Positions 1 to 6,605 of a stretch of 14,622 nt of DNA are shown piece after piece. Under the pieces are notes generated by a model. It did not search any database and had not been told where the DNA came from. It was given only the letters and a program-made list of their open reading frames with translations. This stretch comes from Candidatus Sulfopaludibacter sp. SbA3. Lineage in GTDB: Bacteria; Acidobacteriota; Terriglobia; Bryobacterales; Bryobacteraceae. The position numbers were made by a program, and so were the translations under genes. Location: positions 1 through 14,622 of the forward strand of contig CAMAUG010000057.1 of assembly GCA_945861255.1 (NCBI GenBank), in the 5' to 3' direction. Numbering within the stretch: the first letter of the stretch is position 1; every line of letters starts with the position of its first letter.

Positions 1-789
1 ATCGAACAAAAGAAGGTGCTGGGGGAGGTGACCCGCAACGCGCTCGACTACGTTCAGAGCCTGCCGAATTTTATTTGCCTGCAAGTGACTCGCCGCTATG
101 CCGACAACAGCGGCCTGGAAAGTTATCGCCTGATCGACACGATCGCGGAACGCTTAAGTTTCTTCGAGCAGAAGGAAGAATACAAAGTGGTTTCCGTGAA
201 CGGCATCCCAGTGGTGGGAAGAGCGCACGAACAACTTGGTTTCGCGACCTCCTCAGGCGAATTCGGCACGATCATGAGCGAGATCTTCAAACCCGAAACC
301 AAGACCGATTTTCAGTGGGAACGCTGGGCCACCCTGCGCGGCCGCCGCATGCATGTTTTTGGATACCGGGTGCCGCAGTCGACGTCGGAATACAGCATCT
401 ATCACGAAGGCGCGGCACGGCGTGTGATCGCCGGCCACCACGGATTGATTTACGCCGACCGCGATACCCGCATGGTGATGCGCATTCGTCTTGAGACCGA
501 AAATTTGCCGGTGGACTTTCCGATTCAGAAAGTGGAGTTGGATCTCAACTTCGACTTCAGCAGCATTTCCGGGCAACCCTACCTATTGCCCCTGAAGTTC
601 GAGATCCGCTCCCGGGAGGGCAAATTCCTGATCAAGAACGAAAGCGAATTCCGGCTTTACAACCGTTTCGGCGCGGATACCAGCATTCAGTTCGCCGATA
701 TTCCGGACGAATTGCCGGTCGAGCAGACTACCGAGGGGCCCGCGGCGATCCCCGCACCCCCCCCACCCGCCGCTGCTCCGGCAAGGTAA
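1..789 (+). CDS. Conserved protein of unknown function, acidobacterial type (5' partial)
   Basis: The frame is open to the left edge: the five codons before a GTG at 16 contain no stop, so the true start is probably outside the window. About 260 residues are visible. They begin with a segment containing 'LPNFICLQVTRRY', followed by 'DTIAERLSFFEQKEEYKVV' and 'EFGTIMSEIFKPET'. A long, apparently beta-rich region follows ('RGRRMHVFGYRVPQS', 'HHGLIYADRDTRMVMRI', 'LPLKFEIRSREGKFLIKNE'). The protein ends in a low-complexity Pro/Ala tail of about 20 residues. I recognise the pattern from uncharacterised, probably exported proteins that are multiplied in Acidobacteriota genomes, but I know no function. 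Any signal peptide would lie upstream of the window. The gene is convergent with the POTRA gene, with 54 bp between their stop codons. The coding frame is secure; the family link is from memory. Confidence 0.85.
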   Translation: MEQKKVLGEVTRNALDYVQSLPNFICLQVTRRYADNSGLESYRLIDTIAERLSFFEQKEEYKVVSVNGIPVVGRAHEQLGFATSSGEFGTIMSEIFKPETKTDFQWERWATLRGRRMHVFGYRVPQSTSEYSIYHEGAARRVIAGHHGLIYADRDTRMVMRIRLETENLPVDFPIQKVELDLNFDFSSISGQPYLLPLKFEIRSREGKFLIKNESEFRLYNRFGADTSIQFADIPDELPVEQTTEGPAAIPAPPPPAAAPAR

Positions 790-843
790 CGGAGTTCTGG
801 AATCGCTGACGTCAGCCGCGCCCCAATCGAGGCACGCATGCAT

Positions 844-1446
844 CTACGGTTGCCTGCGCAGCCTGGGAACTCCCAACAGATCCGAAGGCACGAAGATAAT
901 GCCACTGGCGCTCCCTGTTCCGTCGCCCGTTATCACGCTCGCGACGCGCTGGGGCTTGCCCTGATTGGCCAGATACCGCTCGATATAGCGTACGTAAAAC
1001 TGGATCGCTTTCTGCGTGCGGGGCAACTCCCGCGTAAACACAGGATCCACGTCCTTCAAGTAGGCCCACACGTCTTCGGCGTCCACCTCCGGCAGTTGAA
1101 TGGAAGCGGGCAGCAAGGGCGCCTCATCCACGATGGTCAATTGCACCGCCACCGACGTGGGTCCGCTGAGAGATTCGTAGGCGTAGTCGACGTTCTTGAC
1201 CAGCCCGGATTCGGTCATCCGCTGGATCGCCTTCCGCAAGCTGGATTCGTTGATTTGCTGGCCGGGACGCAACCCCGTGAGCATCTGCACGGAACGCTGG
1301 TCCAGCCGCGTCCCGGTCACCGCGATCTTCTCGATGCGAACCAACTCTTCGGAGTCATCCAGAGCGGGATGGGAAAGCGCCGGGCTGGACGGAGACTGTG
1401 CCACCAGGAGACTTGCGAACAGGACCCCGGAGGTGAGTATGTACAT
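844..1446 (-). CDS. Small exported POTRA-domain protein
   Basis: A 200-residue protein with a short signal peptide (hydrophobic 'ILTSGVLFASLLVA', likely cleaved near residue 16-17) and a POTRA-like domain at about residues 38-107. That domain shows the expected order: a first strand 'IEKIAVTGTR', a helix, 'L.PGQQINESSLRKAIQRM..SGL', then strands around 'VDYAYE' and 'VAVQLTIVDE'. Residues 113-187 could form a second, more diverged POTRA-like unit. POTRA domains chaperone outer-membrane or secreted substrates in BamA/TamA/FhaC proteins, but no beta-barrel follows here, so this would be a free periplasmic protein. The ATG at 1446 is preceded by AAGGTG at a suitable distance. Upstream, the 3' end of tRNA-Gly is only 19 nt away, which suggests co-transcription. 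The partner is unknown. Confidence 0.85.
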   Translation of the reverse strand: MYILTSGVLFASLLVAQSPSSPALSHPALDDSEELVRIEKIAVTGTRLDQRSVQMLTGLRPGQQINESSLRKAIQRMTESGLVKNVDYAYESLSGPTSVAVQLTIVDEAPLLPASIQLPEVDAEDVWAYLKDVDPVFTRELPRTQKAIQFYVRYIERYLANQGKPQRVASVITGDGTGSASGIIFVPSDLLGVPRLRRQP

Positions 1447-1465
1447 GCCGGCGCACCTTAGAATT

Positions 1466-1540
1466 TGGAGCGGGAGACGGGAATCGGACCCGCGACCAAC
1501 AGCTTGGAAGGCTGTGACTCTACCACTGAGTTACTCCCGC
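1466..1540 (-). tRNA. tRNA-Gly (anticodon UCC), CCA encoded
   Basis: Read on the minus strand, the cloverleaf is complete. The acceptor stem is GCGGGAG/CTCCCGC with discriminator T and an encoded CCA. The D stem is ACTC/GAGT, the anticodon stem is ACAGC/GCTGT with loop CTTCCAA (anticodon TCC, reading GGA/GGG), the variable loop has five bases, and the T stem is GCGGG/CCCGT. The length is 72 nt plus CCA. The oddity is the T loop, TCCGATT: position 55 is C where bacterial elongator tRNAs almost always have U (modified to pseudouridine). The rest of the fold is intact, so it does not look like a pseudogene. A TAAAAT box lies just upstream. The gene sits between rnr and the POTRA gene on the same strand. 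Confidence 0.96.
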
Positions 1541-1551
1541 TTTCCATTTCT

Positions 1552-1557
1552 ATTTTA
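1552..1557 (-). promoter_or_regulatory. Putative -10 box for tRNA-Gly
   Basis: On the minus strand this is TAAAAT, five of six matches to TATAAT. Transcription would start about 5 nt before the mature tRNA 5' end at 1540. No good -35 hexamer is found at 16-18 bp; that position falls inside the stem-loop at 1558-1582. Transcription through from rnr is also possible. Confidence 0.45.
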
Positions 1558-1582
1558 CATGCGCGCTCCGCTGGCGTGCATG
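1558..1582 (-). other. Stem-loop between rnr and tRNA-Gly
   Basis: The arms CATGCGCGC (1558-1566) and GCGTGCATG (1574-1582) flank a 7-nt loop. In minus-strand RNA the stem has one A.C mismatch. It lies 31 nt beyond the rnr stop codon. It is not followed by a U-run, so it is not a canonical Rho-independent terminator. It could be an mRNA 3'-end structure for rnr, or it may be chance. Confidence 0.35.
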
Positions 1583-1613
1583 CGGCGGGGGTGAACCACT
1601 AGAGGCCGGTCAG

Positions 1614-3698
1614 TCATGGCTTGCGAAGAGTCACAAATCCAAACTGCAGCTTCTTCTCAACGCCATCCACGCGGTCCAGGCGCACTACCACGCGGTCGCC
1701 GATCGAAAACTGCCTGCGGTGGCGCTTGCCGATGATTTTGCGGATGTTTTCGTGATAATAGAATTCGTCACCGGGCAGGGTGTCTATGGGCACCAGTCCT
1801 TCCACGAACAGGTCCGTCAACTCCACGAAGAAGCCGAAACGCGCGGTGGAGATGATCAGAGCGCTGAATTCCTCGCCCACCTTGTCGATCATGAACTTGA
1901 CTTTTTTCCACGCCACCAGTTCACGCTCGGCCTCCGCCGCGCGGCGCTCCGTTTCCGAGGACTCAGTGCCGATCGCATGCAGGTCGTCTTCGTAGCGCCC
2001 GGCATCCAAGTGCGCGCCCAGCACGCGATGCACGATCAGATCGGGATAGCGGCGTATCGGCGACGTGAAGTGCGTATAGCTGGGGGAGGCCAGCGCGAAG
2101 TGGCCCACGTTGCGGTCGCTGTACCGCGCCTGTTTGAGCGAGCGCAGCATCAGATAACTCAGAATGCGCTCCTCCGGCTTGCCTTCGATCTTAGCGACCA
2201 GCTTTTGATAATTGCGCGAGGTCAAGTTGGGATTATCCAGGGCGACGACTTCACTCCGGAAACGCTTCACGGGCGCCGCGCCCGGCGCCAGCGAGTACCC
2301 GAACTGCGCGGCGATTTCCTCGAACTCCAGCACCCGCTTGGGATCGGGCCGTTCGTGAATGCGGTAGATGAACGGCTGGCCCAGATTCTCCACGTGCGAT
2401 GCCACGGCCTCATTCGCCGCCAGCATGAATTCTTCGATGATGCGGTGGGCGATGTTGCGCGGCGCGCGCGTGACGCCGGTCATTTCTCCGAACTCGTCGA
2501 ATTCGAGCAGCGGTTCCGGTAAATCGAAATCGATCGATCCGCGCTTGGCGCGCTTGCGGTTTAGGATCATTGCCAGCTCGCGCATGTCCTCGAAGCGGCC
2601 CGCCAGCCGCGCGTAGCGCTCGCGCAATGCCGCGTCCCCTTCCAGCACGCCGTGCACGGCAGTGTAGGTCATGCGCTCCACGCTCCGGATCACGCCGCGC
2701 ATAAACTGCTGCGCCACCACCTCCCCGGTGGAATCCAGCTCCAACAGGGCACTCATCACCAAGCGGTCTTCGTTGGGCCGTAGTGAGCACTGATGTGTCG
2801 AAAGCTCCAATGGCAGCATGGGCACGGCGCGGTCCGGAAAGTACACGCTGGTGCCCCGCAGGCGCGCCTCGCGGTCAATGGGGCTGCCCGGACGCACGTA
2901 ATGGCTGACATCCGCGATGTGCACATGCAGCGCCCAATGCCGGTTGGGGAGCCGCTCCACCCACACGGCATCGTCGAAATCGCGGGCCGTCTCGCCGTCG
3001 ATGGTGACAATCTCCAGTGACCGGAAGTCGCGGCGCCGGGCGATTTCGGATTCCGGGATGTCCCCTGGGATGGCGCGCGCCTGCTCCAGCACGGCGTCGG
3101 GAAACTCATGCGGAATGTGATGCGCGCGGATCATGATTTCCACGTCCACGCCGAAGTCGTCCGGATACCCCAGGATCTCCGTTACGCGCCCCACCGGCCG
3201 GTCGCCTTGTTCGCCGAAGTCGAGAATTTCGGCGTTGACGATCATTCCATCCAGGTCCGCCGCCGATTTCACTTCCACCGTAGTTACACCCACGCGGTGC
3301 ACGCTCACGCTTTGTTTCGGCAAGGCCATGCCTTCGGGAATTTCAATCCACTGCCGGATGCGGTCGTCGTGCGGCACCACGTAATCGCCGCGGCGGCGCA
3401 CGCGGAATTCGCCCACAACGGAGGCGTGCGCGCGCTGCGTGACCTCCGCGATCTGCCCCTCGGCGCGGCCGTCGCGCTCGGTGCGCTTTATGCGGACGGC
3501 CACACGATCTCCGTGCATGGCGCGGTCGGCCTCGGCTTTTGGAAGGTAGATGTCGCCCTGTACGCCGGGAACCGGCTCATCTGGAATCACGAAGCCAAAT
3601 CCATCGCGATGGACGCTCAAACGGCCATGGATGACATTCGATTTCTTTCGGTGGGGTTTCCCGCCGGCGGACTTTCCCGGGCGGTTTTGCGGTGGCAC
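1614..3698 (-). CDS. rnr: Ribonuclease R (RNB-family 3'-5' exoribonuclease)
   Basis: A processive 3'-5' exoribonuclease that degrades structured RNA, mRNA fragments and defective rRNA or tRNA in the cytoplasm. Length is 694 residues. A basic N-terminus leads into a cold-shock-type OB domain (about 23-70, 'HGRLSVHRDGFGFVIPD') and a second OB region to about 215. The RNB catalytic domain (about 226-560) contains 'DGETARDFDDAV', whose acidic residues D234, D240, D242 and D243 bind the metal ions, and 'SPIRRYPDLIVHR' at 546-558. A C-terminal S1 domain spans about 605-692. It is shorter than E. coli RNase R because it lacks the N-terminal helix-turn-helix region and the Lys-rich tail. The start is GTG at 3698, since a TGA stop lies two codons upstream in frame; no clear Shine-Dalgarno is seen. 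Only 42 bp separate it from the divergent adenosine-kinase-family gene. Confidence 0.97.
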   Translation of the reverse strand: MPPQNRPGKSAGGKPHRKKSNVIHGRLSVHRDGFGFVIPDEPVPGVQGDIYLPKAEADRAMHGDRVAVRIKRTERDGRAEGQIAEVTQRAHASVVGEFRVRRRGDYVVPHDDRIRQWIEIPEGMALPKQSVSVHRVGVTTVEVKSAADLDGMIVNAEILDFGEQGDRPVGRVTEILGYPDDFGVDVEIMIRAHHIPHEFPDAVLEQARAIPGDIPESEIARRRDFRSLEIVTIDGETARDFDDAVWVERLPNRHWALHVHIADVSHYVRPGSPIDREARLRGTSVYFPDRAVPMLPLELSTHQCSLRPNEDRLVMSALLELDSTGEVVAQQFMRGVIRSVERMTYTAVHGVLEGDAALRERYARLAGRFEDMRELAMILNRKRAKRGSIDFDLPEPLLEFDEFGEMTGVTRAPRNIAHRIIEEFMLAANEAVASHVENLGQPFIYRIHERPDPKRVLEFEEIAAQFGYSLAPGAAPVKRFRSEVVALDNPNLTSRNYQKLVAKIEGKPEERILSYLMLRSLKQARYSDRNVGHFALASPSYTHFTSPIRRYPDLIVHRVLGAHLDAGRYEDDLHAIGTESSETERRAAEAERELVAWKKVKFMIDKVGEEFSALIISTARFGFFVELTDLFVEGLVPIDTLPGDEFYYHENIRKIIGKRHRRQFSIGDRVVVRLDRVDGVEKKLQFGFVTLRKP

Positions 3699-3717
3699 GT
3701 TTCATTATGCACGATCC

Positions 3718-3725
3718 ACTATAGT
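3718..3725. promoter_or_regulatory. Palindromic ACTATAGT in the divergent rnr/adenosine-kinase interval
   Basis: The 42-bp gap between the two divergent start codons contains the 8-bp palindrome ACTATAGT. It offers a -10-like TATAGT hexamer on both strands (3720-3725 on plus, 3718-3723 on minus). Neither direction has a convincing -35 box at 16-18 bp, so promoter use is only suggested. Confidence 0.4.
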
Positions 3726-3740
3726 GAGAGAACAACGCGC

Positions 3741-4223
3741 ATGGAACTACACAGCGTCCGCCTCGACATCCCCACCGACGGTAACATTGTCGTGGGTCAG
3801 AGCCATTTCATCAAGACCGTGGAAGATATTTACGAGGCTATCGTCGGCACGGTGCCCGGCATGAAATTCGGTGTTGCATTTAACGAAGCGTCCGGCGCCT
3901 GCCTGACGCGCGTAGATGGCAACGACAGTGAGCTTGAGGCCAACGCCGTGGCGAATGCCCAAGCCATCGGTGCGGGACACATCTTCGTCATCGCCATGCG
4001 CGGCGGCTATCCCATCAATATCCTTGGCCGGATCAAAGACGTGGCCGAAGTCTGCAACATTTTTTGCGCGACTGCGAACCCGGTGGAGGTGATCGTTGCG
4101 CAATCCGAGCAAGGCCGAGGCATTCTGGGCGTGATCGACGGCAACCCGCCGAAGGGAATCGAATCTGATAACGACAAAGAATGGCGGCACGGTTTGCTGC
4201 GAAAAATCGGCTACAAGCGTTGA
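3741..4223 (+). CDS. Adenosine-specific kinase family protein (PF04008-like)
   Basis: A 160-residue protein whose whole length matches my knowledge of the small 'adenosine-specific kinase' family (Pfam PF04008), common in archaea and scattered in bacteria. Recognisable blocks are 'MKFGVAFNEASGACLTR' followed by 'DGND' (41-62), 'GHIFVIAMRGGYPINILGRI' (79-98), 'CNIFCATANPVEVIVAQ' (105-121), and the C-terminal 'GVIDGNPPKGIE' plus 'LLRKIGYKR'. The family was named from structural work suggesting adenosine binding; the physiological reaction is not well established, and I infer nothing further. The start ATG at 3741 has AGTGAGAG about 10 nt upstream and gives the normal family N-terminus. The gene is divergent from rnr; no terminator with a U-run follows its stop. 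Confidence 0.9.
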   Translation: MELHSVRLDIPTDGNIVVGQSHFIKTVEDIYEAIVGTVPGMKFGVAFNEASGACLTRVDGNDSELEANAVANAQAIGAGHIFVIAMRGGYPINILGRIKDVAEVCNIFCATANPVEVIVAQSEQGRGILGVIDGNPPKGIESDNDKEWRHGLLRKIGYKR

Positions 4224-4350
4224 TCCGGCATCCGGGTTCAAGCGCGGCTCGGCTCCCGGAAATAGCCGCCCGTACCGGAAAGCCGCCCGCGTCGCCTGCG
4301 CCGCTGCGATAGACGTAGACAACCTATTGATAATAAGTGTATTGTTCCCT

Positions 4351-4379
4351 TTGACTCGCTGGCCGTTTGGTGGCATACT
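4351..4379 (+). promoter_or_regulatory. Sigma70-like promoter of the RRM gene
   Basis: TTGACT (4351-4356) and CATACT (4374-4379) are separated by exactly 17 bp. This is the best-looking housekeeping promoter in the window. The predicted start near 4386 leaves a leader of about 119 nt before the GTG start at 4505. The leader is pyrimidine-rich in its middle (4449-4468). Confidence 0.65.
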
Positions 4380-4504
4380 ACTGCCGTATTGGAGTGTCAG
4401 GTTGAGTCTCCGTCCGCCCGTCCGCTGTGCTGTTCAGTCACGCCGCCCGGTTTCTCCGTCTTGTCTCCAGTCGCAGTTACGCCAACAATAGTGAGGAACC
4501 GCAT

Positions 4505-4801
4505 GTGAAGAAGCTTTTTGTGGGTAATCTGGCCTACTCGGCGAACGAAACGGACATTCAGAATTTCTTTTCCGATGCCGGGGTGGCAGTCGACTCCGTC
4601 ACCGTCATGCGTGACAAATTCACCGGACAGGCCCGCGGTTTTGGCTTCGTCGAGATCAATGACGACGGTGCGGCGCTGCGGGCCGTGGAAGCCTGCCATG
4701 GGAAAGATCTCATGGGCCGTACGCTTGTGGTGAATGAAGCCCGCCCCATGACTCCTCGCGAAGGCGGCGCTGCACGCCCGGCCAGGCGCGAGCGATACTG
4801 A
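4505..4801 (+). CDS. Single-RRM RNA-binding protein
   Basis: A 98-residue protein made of one RNA recognition motif and a short Arg/Ala-rich tail. RNP2 is 'LFVGNL' (residues 4-9) and RNP1 is 'RGFGFVEI' (44-51), with the conserved aromatic residues for stacking on single-stranded RNA. The tail 'RPARRERY' is basic. Stand-alone RRM proteins of this type occur in cyanobacteria and several other phyla, often as cold-induced RNA chaperones; the role here is inferred. The start is GTG at 4505, preceded by GAGGA (4493-4497) at 7 nt. A GTG at 4427 in the same frame would add 26 residues that do not resemble RRM proteins. An ATG at 4503 is immediately followed by TGA, so it cannot be the start. The gene has its own promoter and a long leader. 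Confidence 0.93.
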   Translation: MKKLFVGNLAYSANETDIQNFFSDAGVAVDSVTVMRDKFTGQARGFGFVEINDDGAALRAVEACHGKDLMGRTLVVNEARPMTPREGGAARPARRERY

Positions 4802-4869
4802 ACCTCGCGTGGTCTCCCAACCACTGCCGCCAGCGGAGCGGTCGGCGATTCGTGTGCCTTCGCGGCGTT

Positions 4870-4891
4870 TAAGTAAGATAGTACTTGCTTA
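4870..4891 (+). promoter_or_regulatory. Inverted repeat just upstream of kdsD
   Basis: The arms TAAGTAAG (4870-4877) and CTTGCTTA (4884-4891) are complementary with one G-T wobble, around a 6-nt loop. The element is AT-rich within GC-rich DNA and ends 11 nt before the ATG at 4903. It could be an operator or an RNA hairpin hindering initiation. A TAAGAT hexamer inside it could be a -10 box, without a good -35. Confidence 0.4.
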
Positions 4892-4902
4892 ATGACAATT
4901 CG

Positions 4903-5889
4903 ATGAGCGATCAAGCCCGGTGGCTCGCCGCGGCGCGGCGCGCGATGCAGTCCGAAGCCGAAGCGGTGATGGCCGCGGCGGAGCGGCTGGACGGCGCGCT
5001 GACCGGCGCGCTGAATCTGATTCTGTCCCATCCCGGCAAGGTTGTGGTCACGGGCATGGGCAAATCCGGCCACGTCGCGCGAAAAATCGCGGCCACTTTT
5101 CAGAGCACCGGCACGCCGTCCGTCTTCCTTCATCCCACCGAAGCCGGTCACGGTGATTTGGGCATCTGCCAGCCGGGCGATCCCGTTGTCATGATTTCGA
5201 AGAGCGGCTCCACGGCGGAGCTGCTGGATCTGTTGCCGCCGCTGCGCCGCTTCGATGCGCGATTCATCGGCATCCTGGGCAACGCGCGATCGCTGCTGGC
5301 TTCAGAGATGGATGTGGTCCTGGACGCGTCCGTGCAGCGCGAGGCCGATCCTGGGGGATTCACACCCACCTCCAGCACCATGGTGGCGTTGGCGCTGGGC
5401 CATGCGCTGGCCGTGGGGTTAATGGAGGCCCGCGGATTCACCGCCGAGCACTTTCACAGGTTCCACCCCGCCGGGCAACTGGGCCTTAACTTGCGGGTGT
5501 GGGTGAAGGACGCCATGCATTCGGGCGAAGAAGTGGCATGGGTGCGGCTGGACGATTCCCTCAAACACGTGGTGATTGAAATGTCGCGGCGGCCTTTGGG
5601 CGCGGCCTGCGTGGTGTCCCCAGATCACCGCTTGCTTGGCCTGGTGACGGATGGCGATGTCCGCCGCGCCTTGCGCAATCACGACGATATCCGCCCCCTG
5701 CGCGCGGCCGATGTAATGACGGCTTCCCCAGTAACGATCGCCCCCGGTGCGCTGGTGCATGACGCGCTGTGCCTGATGGAGAACCGCCCGTCGCAAATCT
5801 ACGTGTTGCCGGTAGTCGATCCAGCGACACAAGTGTGTGCGGGCCTGATCCGTTTGCACGACATCTATCACGGGCGCGGCGAAGAGTAG
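4903..5889 (+). CDS. kdsD: Arabinose-5-phosphate isomerase (KdsD/KpsF family)
   Basis: Interconverts D-ribulose 5-phosphate and D-arabinose 5-phosphate, the first step toward Kdo for lipopolysaccharide. Length is 328 residues, normal for the family. The SIS domain (about 45-175) holds 'GMGKSGHVARKIAATFQSTG' (51-70), 'HPTEAGHGDLG' (77-87) with the conserved active-site histidine, 'SKSGSTAE' (99-106) and 'TPTSSTM' (154-160). The linker 'FHRFHPAGQLG' (184-194) matches the FHPGG-x-LG signature with Ala for the second Gly. Two CBS domains follow (about 203-262 and 270-325). The ATG at 4903 is chosen because it gives the usual N-terminal length; a TTG at 4885 would add six residues but lies inside the inverted repeat. 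No strong Shine-Dalgarno is seen. The 3' end converges with ribA, 15 bp apart. GutQ-type paralogues look the same, so the symbol is provisional. Confidence 0.93.
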   Translation: MSDQARWLAAARRAMQSEAEAVMAAAERLDGALTGALNLILSHPGKVVVTGMGKSGHVARKIAATFQSTGTPSVFLHPTEAGHGDLGICQPGDPVVMISKSGSTAELLDLLPPLRRFDARFIGILGNARSLLASEMDVVLDASVQREADPGGFTPTSSTMVALALGHALAVGLMEARGFTAEHFHRFHPAGQLGLNLRVWVKDAMHSGEEVAWVRLDDSLKHVVIEMSRRPLGAACVVSPDHRLLGLVTDGDVRRALRNHDDIRPLRAADVMTASPVTIAPGALVHDALCLMENRPSQIYVLPVVDPATQVCAGLIRLHDIYHGRGEE

Positions 5890-5904
5890 CGCGCCCCTTT
5901 TCAC

Positions 5905-6516
5905 CTACACCGGATCCAGCAGGTGCCCCATCTTCTTGCGCTTTGTGCGCAGGTACTTTTCGGTGGAATCCATCGGATCTACAAGACACGGAATACGTTC
6001 GGTCACCTGGACGCCCGCGTTTTCGAGCGCTTGAATCTTCCCGGGATTGTTGGACATCAGCCGCACGCGCCGCACTCCCAGGAAGTTGAGTATTGCGGCG
6101 GGCATCTGATAAGCCCGCAGGTCGGCCTCAAAACCCAGCTGCTCGTTCGCTTCCACGGTATCCGCGCCTTGATCCTGCAACTCGTACGCGCGCAGCTTGT
6201 TCAGCAAGCCGATGCCGCGGCCCTCCTGCTGTTCGTAGATCAGCAGTCCACGGCCTTCGCGCGCAATGGTTTCCAGTGCGAGCTCAAGCTGCGCGCGGCA
6301 GTCGCAGCGCAGGCTGTGAAATACGTCGCCGGTCAGGCACTGCGAATGCACCCGCACCAACACCGGCGCAGAGGTTCCGATGTCGCCCATCTTGAGCACA
6401 ACGGCGTCTTCGGTTTCGTCATCGGTCGATCCCTCGAAGCCCAAAATGCGGAAACTTCCGAAGCGGCTGGGGAAATCGGCTTCGGCGACTTTGCGTAGCT
6501 CGAATGGGGATGGCAC
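5905..6516 (-). CDS. ribA: GTP cyclohydrolase II
   Basis: Catalyses the first step of riboflavin synthesis, GTP to 2,5-diamino-6-ribosylamino-4-pyrimidinone 5'-phosphate with release of formate and pyrophosphate. Numbered from GTG 6516 the protein has 203 residues, close to E. coli RibA. The zinc ligands C60, C71 and C73 lie in 'HSQCLTG' and 'LRCDC'. The substrate loop is 'IYEQQEGRGIGLLNKLRAY' (93-111), and 'GFEADLR' supplies D132 and R134, matching the E. coli catalytic Asp/Arg pair. No DHBP synthase domain is fused. An ATG at 6561 in frame would add 15 residues, but it overlaps the palindromic TATAAT box, and RibA proteins normally begin just before 'KVAEADFP'. Neither start has a good Shine-Dalgarno, so the start is uncertain. 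The gene is divergent from the sensor kinase. Confidence 0.95.
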   Translation of the reverse strand: MPSPFELRKVAEADFPSRFGSFRILGFEGSTDDETEDAVVLKMGDIGTSAPVLVRVHSQCLTGDVFHSLRCDCRAQLELALETIAREGRGLLIYEQQEGRGIGLLNKLRAYELQDQGADTVEANEQLGFEADLRAYQMPAAILNFLGVRRVRLMSNNPGKIQALENAGVQVTERIPCLVDPMDSTEKYLRTKRKKMGHLLDPV

Positions 6517-6559
6517 GATAATGTAGGCGCGCGATGTGCACGGCGGCGCGGATATTCCC

Positions 6560-6567
6560 ATTATAAT
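6560..6567. promoter_or_regulatory. Palindromic ATTATAAT, a consensus -10 on both strands
   Basis: ATTATAAT is self-complementary and presents a perfect TATAAT on each strand: 6562-6567 toward the histidine kinase and 6560-6565 toward ribA. Predicted starts are near 6574 and 6553. No good -35 is found on either side at 16-18 bp, which would fit an activator-dependent or otherwise regulated promoter. Confidence 0.5.
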
Positions 6568-6570
6568 GAT

Positions 6571-6596
6571 CGCCAGGGCGTTCGAACGCCCTGGCG
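6571..6596. promoter_or_regulatory. Perfect 26-bp palindrome between ribA and the histidine kinase
   Basis: The half-site CGCCAGGGCGTTC (6571-6583) is followed without spacer by its exact reverse complement (6584-6596). It starts 3 bp beyond the TATAAT box and ends 9 bp before the kinase ATG, so a bound dimer would cover the predicted transcription start and the ribosome-binding site of the kinase. As RNA it would be an 11-bp stem with a TCGA loop. No U-run follows on either strand, arguing against a terminator. It is most simply read as an operator. Confidence 0.6.
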
Positions 6597-6605
6597 CCGG
6601 AAAAC

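Noticed and set aside
805..816. 12-bp palindrome GCTGACGTCAGC between two convergent genes
   Set aside because: It lies between convergent 3' ends, has no spacer for a normal hairpin loop, and no U-run follows. Too short to support a role.
3108..4223. Long plus-strand open frame overlapping rnr and ending with the adenosine-kinase-family gene
   Set aside because: The part before 3741 is antisense to RNase R, which has clear catalytic motifs; the real gene starts at ATG 3741.
4231..4269. Overlapping inverted repeats (TCCGGG/CCCGGA and GCGGCT/AGCCGC) after the adenosine-kinase-family gene
   Set aside because: Loops are long and no U-tract follows, so I do not call a Rho-independent terminator; GC-rich DNA gives such pairs by chance.
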